Assembly: GCA_002179805.1 (NCBI GenBank)
Contig: NAVB01001065.1
Location: 1 to 20,043 of the forward strand
Reading direction: 5' to 3'
Origin: Acanthamoeba lenticulata
Taxonomy: Eukaryota > Discosea > Longamoebia > Acanthamoebidae
DNA length: 20,043 nucleotides
Shown here piece after piece: positions 1 through 8,612 of the stretch (within the stretch, counting starts at the first letter, position 1; each line of letters starts with the position of its first letter). The translations under genes were made by a program, and so were the position numbers. The notes below the pieces were generated by a model that searched no databases, was not told the origin of the DNA, and saw nothing but the letters and a program-made list of their open reading frames with translations.

Positions 1-1886
1 ATCCTTTTAAGGAAGAAAGAGTCGGCGCACTTGGCCTCCTCGAGCGTTTGCAGGACGGGGCTGCTGGCAAAGATCATCAATGACTTGCTCTTATACCACA
101 CCATCTGCGCCCGCACGTGCATAAGGTGAGCGAGCTGCGCGAACGAAAAGGCAACAAGAAGAAGAAGAAGGACCCATACCTCGCCGCAGAGCAAGAACTG
201 GTGCTGGTCGTCAAAGTGGTGGACGAGCGTGAACGGGAAGTTCTTGCGCTTGGCGTGGATGGCGCGGAAGTTGGTGAACGTGCAGCCCTCTGGCTCCTTG
301 ATGCTAAAGTGCTGCGCCATCTGGTCGCCCTGCTCCATCGGCACCACCTTTTGCAGCGACTGCGCTCAAGCCCAACACCCCCCAAACATTTTCATGAGTT
401 ATTTTATAAAAGTTATAACTATTTTTTAAGAAAATAAAATGTTATTCATAAATATTAAAAGATATTATTTTTAAACTATAAGTATTAAGAGACAAAAAAA
501 CGTACAGTGCCAGCCTGGACGATGTTGCAGTCGCGGTCAAAGGCGACGTGGAAGGGGAAGAGGCGCGCCAGGCCCTTGGCGCTGAGGCCGTGCTTGACTG
601 GGATGAGGTCGTCCATCATGGTCATGGAGAGCTCCGTAGAAGGGCTGTCCTCCTCCGCCTCGCTCTGTGTGTGAGGCAACGCGCCAGTTGTGAGGCAAAA
701 ATTTGAAGAATGCAAAGAATAATAATGAAAAACAGAATTATTATCTGAACCAACAGCGCGTGGAGGCGCAGACGTACGGCAGGAAGGGCCCACGTGATGA
801 GGAAGACATCGGTTTGATGTGCCTCACGGGTTTTGATCTGCTTGATGGTCACGTCGCTGCACTTGAGCATGTCCTCCACGAGACCGCGGATAGCGCCTGC
901 ATTGAGAATGTTGAGATGATTAATTAAAATTAATGAAAAATAATGAAAAATAAATAATAATAATAAATAAAATAAAACTCAAAAAGCCAGGGAGGAGCAG
1001 CACCGTTAACAAACGGGGCGAGGCCCACGCGGCTCTCCTTGCCTGGCGTGTAGTGGAGGCGCACGCTGTTGGCCTTCTTGTGCGTGCACCGGAATGTGGG
1101 CGACACGATCTGCGGTAATATGAAGGTCAAGAACATTTCCCAAATCATTCCAATAATGGTAATGAAATTCTCAATATTATTTAATAATTTTTATTTATAT
1201 TTCTTCCAGGACTTCGTGCTCGCGTACCTCGGGGAAGTGCGCCACCTTGAGCAAGTGGGCGTGGAGCTTGTTGATGTTGCAGAGGATGTCGACGGGATTG
1301 TTCCCCATCAACTCCAGCAGCTGGCCATGGGCCTGCAGGTACACGGAGCGTGTGGCACGTTAGAGAGAGACGGGCATTGCCCAGTGGACCGCAACGCACC
1401 GTCTTCTTGTGCGTGTAGGCGATGAAGTGTCGTCCGGCCAGCTCAAGCACCGTTTCTGCGGGCACGCCGAGCACCTGGGTAACGGGATGACAACCGGGGT
1501 GAGGGCGGTTGTTGTTGTTGTTGGCGTAGTAGCGGCGGAGGAGGAGGCACCGCACCTTGCAAGCGGCGGCGACGATGTCGTAGAGGGCCTTGTCGTCGTA
1601 GGGCTGCATGGCGACAAAGTCACCACCTCCGCTCGGCGCAGCGCGGGAGAGGGTGAGGATTTTGAGCCATGTGGCTTCACCAAACTTGGACACCACGCAA
1701 TCCTGAACCGCCCTCTTCGATTAGTGCTGAGATTGATGTGCTCCATTTGCACTACAAACCAAAAAATGGGCAAAGATTCAGGGGTTTTCTATTTTATTTT
1801 GATTATTTTCGTTTTTAAAAAACAAAGAAGCACGCCCACGAGAACAAAGAACGAACCTTCACCGCGAGGAAGACGTGTCCATACAT
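1..1886 (-). CDS. H-NOX/HNOBA protein, soluble guanylate cyclase-like (5' part, runs off left edge)
   Basis: Nine exons read leftward: 1886-1857, 1702-1556, 1474-1400, 1332-1228, 1109-1004, 896-778, 664-506, 359-180 and 104 to beyond base 1; all phases agree and give about 341 residues. The start MYGHVFLAVK matches the MYGFVNHAL start of H-NOX (heme NO/oxygen binding) domains. Residues 1-190 hold the H-NOX fold: YDIVAAACKVLGVPAE, then NKLHAHL, where H108 is the likely proximal heme ligand (H105 in human beta1). Residues about 225-341 match the HNOBA/PAS-like domain (LFPFHVAFDRDCNIVQAG, then SLMIFASSPVLQTLEEA). In animal soluble guanylate cyclases a coiled coil and cyclase domain follow; here that part lies outside the window, so cGMP synthesis is inferred. 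Odd points: exon 1 is only 30 nt, and the YxSxR heme-propionate motif is altered (Y139-TPGKES-R146). Alternatively it is a stand-alone sensor lacking a cyclase domain. Confidence 0.88.
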
Positions 1887-2411
1887 GACCGAGACGAAAA
1901 TAATGAGTGACCTGCACTTCGTGGGTCGTTAGCTACTGCGGCGTTTTGTATCGCCACTGTTGACCCAGAACATCCGCCACGAATTGACTCCGGAGCTCAT
2001 CTCGTGCTTGGGTTGGTGGGCGAGCTGTCCGTCATCCAGCCGGTTGCGTTGTTGCACTTGCCTTGCGCGACGTAATCCCCGGGAAACGTTGTCGTTGGGT
2101 GTTGGCTTATGAAAGCTCCTCTTCGAAAGTGGGGCGAAAGCGCAGAACCAGCAGAAAGCGGAGCGCGAACTGTTCGCCCGTTTCACCCTGACCGCAACCA
2201 GCCGTTTGAGTTGCGAAAAGAATTTCAACGGAACTTGGGCTGCGCTCTCCTGCTGACGTCAGCACACCAACTCGTGGTATCTGCTTCTTCGCCTGGAGAC
2301 CGCCTTTTATTGATTTATGCAAAACCTGTTCAATTGAGTGAACCTTGGTTACGACGTTGATTTCGATTCAGATTTGGCAAATACTCGAAACACTTAAACA
2401 CATCTACCACC
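1887..2411. promoter_or_regulatory. Divergent intergenic/promoter region
   Basis: These 525 bases separate the start codons of the H-NOX gene (minus) and the poly-proline gene (plus), so both promoters and 5' UTRs should lie here. Short open frames exist on both strands, but none looks like a protein family or carries splice-compatible extensions. No convincing TATA box was seen. The one clear signal is the palindrome at 2251-2264. Confidence 0.6.
2251..2264. promoter_or_regulatory. 14-bp palindrome with TGACGTCA core (CRE/bZIP-like site)
   Basis: TGCTGACGTCAGCA is a perfect palindrome. Its core equals the consensus binding site of CREB/ATF-type bZIP factors. It lies about 150 bp upstream of the poly-proline gene start and about 365 bp upstream of the H-NOX gene start. 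Function is inferred only from position and consensus; the same 8-mer also occurs at 15192-15199 (coding) and 15389-15396 (intron), which lowers its weight. Confidence 0.35.
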
Positions 2412-4351
2412 ATGCAAGGACCGTCAGTGCCTCTACCGCCCCGCCCAGGCGTCGCCCCCGGTTTACCACCGCGTGCGGGACCCGCCTCCACCCCACCACC
2501 AGCCTACCACCCAGCCGCTGCTGCAGCAGGGCCAGGCCTGCCCCCGCGCAGCCCCGCGGCAGCGCCCGCCCTGCCCGCACGCCACACGGCCGTCCCCCAG
2601 CAGCATCAACCTGGGCTCCCGCCGCGCCAGCCGGCACTGCCTCCACGCTCCGCAGTCGGTGGCGGCGCTGACCCGGCCCTCCCGGCCCGGCCGCTGTCGA
2701 CCTCGCAGCAGCCGTCGCTCCCGGCCCGGCCGCCGTCGGTGTCGCTGCCGCCGCGACCGGCGGCCCAGCAGCCGGGCCTCCCGCCGCGGCCAGCGGCCCA
2801 GCAGGGCGGCTACGCCACCGGAGCCGCGCCACTCCCAGCTCTGCCCGTGCCGCCGGCCTCGAGCTCGGCCCTGGACACGACGGGCCCCGACCTCCAGCAA
2901 GCGCTGCCCGCTCTGCCCGCGGTCCCGCCGCAGCAGCCCTATCGCCACCAGCCGCAACCGCAGTCCTTTCGCCAGCCGCAGCAGCAGCAGCAACCTGGCG
3001 CGGACGACGAGCGTAGCCTGCCGCCGCCACCACTCCCGGGCCGCACGCGCCAGAACACGGCACCAGCGGCCTACGCCGCCCACATGTGCGTGACCAGTTG
3101 TGTGGGGCCTTTATTTGTCTTCTTCTTTGTTGTGTCTCTTGGCCTCACTCGGCGGCTGAACAGGGCGAGTGATGTTGCGATGAACGAGGACAACCAACGA
3201 CGAGCCGGCGAGGCCGTGGCGACGGCCGCCGCCAACCGCCACTACCAACAACAGGTTTTTACTGATTTTTATTTTATTTTATTTTATTTTATTATTTCGG
3301 AATACATGTAGACTCATACGTGCGATGGCGACACAACAGCTGGGCTCGCACATCGCACATAACAGCTCCAACCCATACGTTGCTTCGTTCGCCGCCAGCC
3401 CGCAAGTGCAGCAAGGTCGCACCACACACTTTATTTTACATACTTTAAAAGAGAATAATGTCTTTAAATTCTTTATTGTGGTGACTGAACTCGTGAAGCT
3501 GTTGTTGGCTCCACAGGCATGGGCCACGCGGTGTCGGGGCTCGCCCAGAACCGAGCTGTGCAGGCGCGGGCCGGCAGCTACTTCGCTGGCCAGGCCCAGG
3601 CGCAGGCCCAGTCCCAGCACCAAGACCACGTTCACGCGCAGGCGCATGCGTACGGCGCCTACCCGCCTCAGGAGGCCACGTACGGCGGACAGCAGCAGCA
3701 GCAGCCCGCCGAGGCTCCTGGCGAGATGGAGCAGGCGGCCCACTCCGCCGCGACCTACGCCACCAAGCGGGCAGGCGATGCGGCGGCGCAGGCGGCGCTG
3801 AACGAGGACAACCAGCGCCGCGTGGGTGACGCCATCGGCTCGGCGGCCACCAACCGCGAGTACCAGGCCAAGCTGGGCAGCTCCATCGCCTCCAACACGG
3901 ACAACGTCTACGTGGCCAAGGTCGCCTCAAACCAGACCATTCAAAAAGGTTCACTTTTATCCTTTTGAATTTACTATTTTTTTCTGGTAAATAATATTTT
4001 ATTTTATTTTATAATAATCAAAAAAAAAAAACAAAAACAGGAGCGGGCAGTGCTCTTGGATTCCTGGCCCGTAACAAAACGGTCCAGAAGAAGACTGGGT
4101 CGATGATCGCCAAGCAGGCGCAGGACGAAGAGCTGCAGAAACGCGTGGCCGATGGGATGGTGCATGGCGGCAAGCAGGCCCTCACGTCGGCCCAATCACC
4201 CCACCAGCCTGCCGTGGCGGAACTTCCACCTCCTGGAGGTCATTACATACACCCCACGAGCAGCTATCCGCCTCTCCCCGCTCAGCCCCAGCCTTCCTAC
4301 TACGCGGCCGCTGCTCAGGCCTCGCACTACAGCGCTGCGCCACCATTCTGA
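2412..4351 (+). CDS. Proline-rich SH3-ligand protein with C-terminal tandem duplication
   Basis: Five exons: 2412-3085, 3164-3254, 3340-3415, 3517-3948 and 4041-4351; phases agree and give 527 residues. The ATG sits in a good context (ACCACCATGC). Residues 1 to about 225 are proline-, alanine- and glutamine-rich, with ten LPPR/LPAR motifs, most of them PxxPxR, the class II SH3-ligand pattern; a run of prolines (SLPPPPLPGR) ends this part. From about residue 226 two related units of about 80-85 residues follow, each with NEDNQRRxGxA, AAxNRxYQ, LGSxIAxN, YVA and a closing GS-IAKQAQ-like stretch; a Q/A/H-rich linker with a poly-Q tract separates them. The tail is P/A/Y-rich. I do not recognise the repeated unit as a named domain. 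A scaffold or adaptor role with SH3 proteins of the actin or endocytic system is an inference. No signal peptide or membrane segment is visible. Confidence 0.85.
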
Positions 4352-4376
4352 TACAAAGCTACGTTCTTAAACGGGG

Positions 4377-4384
4377 AAAAAAAA
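4377..4384 (-). terminator. Pol III terminator of tRNA-Thr
   Basis: On the minus strand a run of eight T lies three bases after the tRNA discriminator base, the usual RNA polymerase III stop signal. Confidence 0.8.
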
Positions 4385-4387
4385 GAA

Positions 4388-4460
4388 TGGCGCCAATGGG
4401 AATCGAACCCATGATCTCTCCCTTACTAGGGGAGCGCGGTGCCGACTGCGCCATGGCGCC
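4388..4460 (-). tRNA. tRNA-Thr (anticodon AGT), no intron
   Basis: The reverse complement folds as a complete cloverleaf. The 7-bp acceptor stem is GGCGCCA/TGGCGCC. The D arm has A14, G18, G19 and A21. The anticodon stem is CTCCC/GGGAG around loop CTAGTAA, and the T arm is ATGGG-TTCGATT-CCCAT. Bases 34-36 are AGT, reading ACU threonine codons; A34 would normally be edited to inosine. The internal A box (TGGCGCAGTCGG) and B box (GGTTCGATTCC) fit the RNA polymerase III consensus. CCA is not encoded. The gene faces the end of the poly-proline gene, only 36 nt from its stop codon. Confidence 0.97.
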
Positions 4461-4487
4461 AAGTTGTTGCGGTGAGAAAGTAGTAAC

Positions 4488-5886
4488 ATGCCGTTGTGTA
4501 AAAATTATCTTGCAAAACAGCTTTTTTTTTCACAATTTTTTTCTTGGTACGCTTTTGTGAGTGTGCAACGGAGGAGTTTCACGAGCTTTTTTGCTTTATG
4601 GAATACATCACAGGAGGTGGAGGAGGGTGAGCAACGTGGGGAACCAGAGTATGAGGAATTCTGGCTAAAAGAGGAGGAGTGCCAATTTTGGGACAAAATA
4701 GAAGACCCACTTACAGAAGAGTTTGTTGACGCTTGGCACGCGCATGAGGAGATGGAGGGGGTTGAGCAACATGGGGAACCAGAGTATGAGGATGAGGAAT
4801 TCTGGCTAGAAGAGGAGGAGTGCCGATTTAGGGGGCAACGCTGGCTAGAAGAACAGGAACCTGAATTTTTAGTTTGGGCTGAGCAATTTTGTGGAATTCA
4901 GCTACAAGAAGAAGAGTGCAAGGAGGACCAACTTACAGAGTACATTGATGCTTGGCATGCTCACTTGGAGCAGGAAATGCAAGGTTTGTTTTCTTTTGCA
5001 GCATCCACTCTTACACTGTGGAACTGCTGTTATTGTTCCATGTTACTGAATCAATCCAAGGTGCAGAGCGTCATGGAGATCACCATGGGTACCACCTCCT
5101 TCAGTGTTCTGCCTGTACTCTTTTCATCTGATTCTTGTAGGCCCTCCGAGCACCATTTTACATTGCAGCCTGGTGAGCACATCGTCTCGGTCCAGGGCAG
5201 CTGTGGTGCGCATGTCATGCCTTCTCTTCGGTCCTCTGCTTTGGCTGATGATGATGGTGGGATGCTCTGGTGCAGGCTCGTGGATGGACTACATTTGCTT
5301 CACAACCAACAAGGGAGCTGTCCACAGTTTTGGCGATGATCGCAGTGACCTTTTCGAGCTCTCCATACCCGCCGATCACCGGTACGTTGTTCTTCTTTTC
5401 TTGGTTCCCCCTTGTGCTCACCAGGGTGGACGCAGGGTGGTGGCCTTCCACGGCGGTGTTGGCGGCCACCTGCACAACATTGGCTGCACCATCACGCGCA
5501 GTATATGCTCCCAGCCCCAACAACCTGCTCATCACCGCTACTCGACTGACATTACGCACCCACCATGGTGGGTGTGTGCCAGTGTACCCAGAGAACTGGG
5601 AGCCGTCGAACCACGCCCGCTTTCCGCCTATGTTTCGTGCTGCAGTCAAGGTCAGCAGACAAACGCGTCACTTGTTGTGTCTGCCTTCGTCGCCTCTGAC
5701 GTTCACGAATAATGCCTCCTCCTCCTCCTCCTCCAGGTGATTCTGCTCGCGCGACAAGTACGCTCGGTCGATGACCAGCCCTGGCACCCAGAGTCGCCTC
5801 TCTCCACGTTGCCGCCTGAGATCGTCAACCAGATTGTGCAGCTACTCGCCGCCGATCCCTACTGCTGGTTTCCTTCAGCTGAATAA
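4488..5886 (+). CDS. Acidic-repeat, jacalin-like lectin protein with F-box-like tail
   Basis: The 3' exons are clear: one ending at 5205, then 5276-5381, 5436-5500, 5583-5650 and 5737-5886. The 5' end is not: the frame is open from ATG 4488, but its first 40 codons are T-rich and may be UTR or intron, with an acceptor-like site at 4613. Bases 4629-4982 encode about 2.5 acidic repeats (GEPEYE, EEFWLxEEEC, LTExxDAWHAH). Next comes a jacalin-type lectin region: HFTLQPGEHIVSVQG, CGSWMDYICFTTNKG, SFGDDRSD and RVVAFHGGVGGHLHNIG, matching the strand and GxxG loop pattern of that sugar-binding fold. The tail has FPPMFRAAVKVILLAR and LPPEIVNQIVQLLA, the second an F-box-like helix. Introns between 4985 and 5150 could not be settled. 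The sugar and any ubiquitin link are unknown. It starts 28 nt from the tRNA gene on the other strand. Confidence 0.7.
4629..4982 (+). repeat. Acidic coding repeat, about 2.5 units
   Basis: Three units start at 4629, 4764 and 4881, each opening with GAGCAA. Units 1 and 2 share near-identical DNA (GGGGAACCAGAGTATGAG, then GAATTCTGGCTA and GAGGAGGAGTGCC). The DAWHAH end block is present in units 1 and 3 but missing from unit 2. The close DNA match suggests recent internal duplication. Confidence 0.8.
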
Positions 5887-6357
5887 GCCCTCTGCTTCCC
5901 CCTATGTGGCAAGGTGTGGGGGCAGCCGCTCTTTATTGCCCCTCTCCACGGGCGCCCAAGAGCCACTTGCCGCTGCCGATATATGGCGATTAATCATGTC
6001 GTGGCACAGCCCTCTTGCGTCGTCATTATCGCCACGGACGATGGCGCTCGGGCCCAGTGAACCCCTAGTTCGCATCTTGAGCTTCCTACCTGGCGGGCGA
6101 GCAGCCCTTCACTTTCGCATTCTTTGCAGGGAGCGGACGTTGCCATATTTTATAAAAATTAAACATTAAACAAAATTTATTTCAAGTTGCCTTCGGTGGG
6201 AGAGTTCAGGCCTGTTGTGGGGAGGGGGAAGGCGTCAGTCGTAGAATGAAGGCGACATGGTGAAAAGAGCGGGGAACAAAGATGGAAAAAGAGGCATAAA
6301 GCCAAGTGAAACTTAAAAGAGAAGCGAAAAAGCGCGCACGGGAGGAGTTGTGGTGGA
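5887..6357. other. Convergent intergenic region, no gene supported
   Basis: These 471 bases lie between the stop of the jacalin-like gene (plus) and the stop of the IDH gene (minus), so they should hold both 3' UTRs. A plus-strand frame runs through 5771-6169, but it overlaps the last exon of the lectin gene in another frame and shows no family motif. A likely minus-strand poly(A) signal is at 6176-6181. Nothing else stands out. Confidence 0.55.
6176..6181 (-). promoter_or_regulatory. Putative poly(A) signal of the IDH gene
   Basis: AATAAA on the minus strand lies about 177 nt past the IDH stop codon, inside an AT-rich patch. The hexamer is consensus, but one match in AT-rich DNA is weak evidence. 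Confidence 0.4.
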
Positions 6358-8349
6358 TTAAAGTTTGGCGTTGCTCCTTACAAAGAGGGTCTTGACTTTG
6401 GCGTCAAGGTTGTCAGCCAGCTTCTGCAGGAACTCCTCCGTGTTCTGGTAGTCAGCCCTCGTCACCCTGACGTTGTTGACACGATTGAAGAAGATGGCAT
6501 GAGAAAACGGTCACACAAGAACACACAAGGCGAATGGGGGAGGGGTGTACTTGTCGAGGCTGCCCTTAACGCAGAGGGCGAGATCCTTGGTCATGAAGCC
6601 AGCCTCCATGGTCTCAATGCACACCTGCTCGAGGGCATCGCAGAACTTGGCGAGCTTGTCGTTGTTGTCGAGCTTGGCCCTCCAGGCGAGGCCACGGGTC
6701 CAGGCAAAGATGGACGCGATCGGGTTGGTCGAGGTCTCACCACCCTTCTGGTGCACACGGTAGTGGCGGGTCACAGTGCCGTGGGCGGCCTCAGCCTCGA
6801 TCGTCTTGCCGTCGGGGGTCATCAGCACCGACGTCATCAGGCCCAGCGAACCAAAGCCTGTGAAAGGTTCATCGTTGCACGTATGAGATCACTGCGTTGT
6901 TGATATCGTGAAGAGCAAGGAGCGGCGCACCCTGAGCGATAGAGTCGGACTGGACGTCACCGTCGTAGTTCTTGCAGGCCCAGACGAAGCCACCCTTGTC
7001 CTTCATGGCGAAGGCCACCATGTCGTCGATGAGGCGGTGCTCGTACCAGATGCCAGCGGCCTTGTAGGCGGCCTCGAACTCCCTGCAGAGTGCCGGCGAC
7101 GAGACACGCGAGAGCGTGAGCGCCACGAGACGAGAGAAACGAGCAGCAGTGCTGGGAAAGGGAAAGAAGAGGGAGGCGCGCCGCACTTCTCGTAAACCTC
7201 CTGGAAGAGATCCTTGAAGCGACCGTCGTAGCGTTTGAGGATGGTGTTCTTGGTCGAGAGGTAGAGCGGGTACTTCTTCTGCAGGGCGTAGGCCATGCAG
7301 CTGCGGGCGAAGCCGATGATCGACTGTACATTTAGCAGCACGTCGTCAGCGATTGATTGAAATCGCAGAAGAAAAAGAAAGAAAGGTACACGGTACCGAG
7401 TCGACGTTGTACATGCCCATGGCGACGCCGCCCTCGGGGAACGAGAAGACCTCGAAGGTCTGCTTCTCGCTGCCATCGTCGGGGGTGAAGACGATCTGGA
7501 ACTTGCCGGGCTTCTTGACCACAAAGTCGGTCGCGCGGTACTGGTCACCGAAAGCGTGACGACCGACCACGATGGGCTCAGTCCAGCCGTTGACGAGGCG
7601 CGGGACGTTCTTCACGAGGATGGGCTCACGGAAGATGGTGCCGCCCAGGATGTTACGGATGGTGCTGTAGAAGCACGAAAACGCGGTCGTAGTTGCACGT
7701 GAGCTTGTGATCTACACAACACGTGCCATTGAAAAGAAGCCGGCAGGAGGCATTACCCGTTGGGGGACTTCCACATCTCCTTGAGGTTGAACTCCTCGAC
7801 GCGCTTCTCGTCGGGGGTGATGGTGGCGCACTTGATACCAACGTTGCACTTCTTGATGGCCTCAGCGGCGTCAACGGTGACCTGCCGAACAGCGTTGGTA
7901 CGAAACAGTAAGCAATCAACAAGAACGGCAAAAGCGTAAAGTGCTTGCGTAATAAATCGCGTATGCAACCTCATGCATTTTAAATTGGTGATTATTTTTC
8001 AACAGGGCTCCTCTGTATGGTGCATGTAATAAAATCATAGGTTGCCAATAAAAAAAATAAACGGCGGGAAACTAGTCGTACCTGGTCGTTGGTCGCGTCG
8101 CGGTGCGGCAGGCCAAGATCGAAGTACTGGATGTCAAGGTCCAGGTACGGCAGAATGAGCTTGTCCTTGATCATCTGCCAGATGATCCTGCCGTGGAGCA
8201 AGCGTCAGTGAATTTGCTGTAACCTCACAGCAAAAAATCGGAGCATTTCGCTGCCGCGATGAAGCAGGGCAGTCAACGAACCTCGTCATCTCGTCACCGT
8301 CCATCTCCACGACGGGGTTGTCGACCTTGATCTTCTGGAATCCGCTCAT
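6358..8349 (-). CDS. IDH1: NADP-dependent isocitrate dehydrogenase, complete
   Basis: It converts isocitrate to 2-oxoglutarate and CO2, making NADPH. Eight exons read leftward: 8349-8282, 8187-8082, 7881-7757, 7664-7397, 7323-7187, 7082-6931, 6857-6551 and 6466-6358; phases agree and give 423 residues (human IDH1 has 414). It is collinear with eukaryotic [18 protein letters not shown] near the N-terminus, [17 protein letters not shown], the isocitrate arginines R103, R112 and R135 (human R100, R109 and R132), [23 protein letters not shown] with metal-binding aspartates, and HGTVTRHYR for NADP. The start MSGFQKIKV has no presequence, and the only upstream in-frame extension begins with TTG, so a mitochondrial form is not supported. 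The C-terminus is NAKL; AKL is the peroxisomal signal also found at the end of human IDH1, so cytosol plus peroxisome is the likely location. The symbol reflects family membership. Confidence 0.97.
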
Positions 8350-8578
8350 TGTGGTGGTAGATGGCTGACTTTGACTTCGGCTGGCTGGCGCGAGACTGAA
8401 ACAAAACAAAAACAGACTGTGAACTGCATAATAAACGGCGTTTGCCGGCGTGCGGAAATTTCGTGCCGCAATTTTATAATCCTACTGGATCGGCCAGTCG
8501 GTGGGCCCTTGGGCTTGCCGCTCCGTTAGGCACGCCCACGTTCCCGCCACTAGTAGGGCACGTTTATGTACACTTGTT

Positions 8579-8584
8579 TTTATT
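8579..8584 (-). promoter_or_regulatory. Putative poly(A) signal of the RBR ligase gene
   Basis: AATAAA on the minus strand starts about 29 nt after the stop codon of the RBR gene, a normal distance. The gene downstream (IDH) starts about 230 nt further on. Confidence 0.5.
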
Positions 8585-8612
8585 CATTAACCCTGCCCTG
8601 CAGACGACACGG

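Noticed and set aside
1929..2360. Several 70-100 codon ORFs in the divergent region
   Set aside because: They overlap each other on both strands, show no recognisable domains and lie between two well-supported start codons.
2404..3083. Long minus-strand and alternate-frame ORFs over the poly-proline exon
   Set aside because: High GC and repetitive codons keep all frames open here; only the 2412 plus frame has a good start context and splices in phase to the later exons.
5771..6169. Plus-strand ORF past the lectin gene
   Set aside because: It overlaps the last lectin exon in another frame, has no family motif and no support from splice sites.
6499..6903. Plus-strand open frame of 134 codons
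   Set aside because: It is antisense to IDH exon 7, whose minus-strand translation matches the enzyme closely; the plus frame is a shadow of GC-rich codon bias.
8350..8409. In-frame upstream extension of IDH resembling a mitochondrial presequence
   Set aside because: The extension begins with TTG, not ATG, and the internal ATG has a good context and matches the usual family start.
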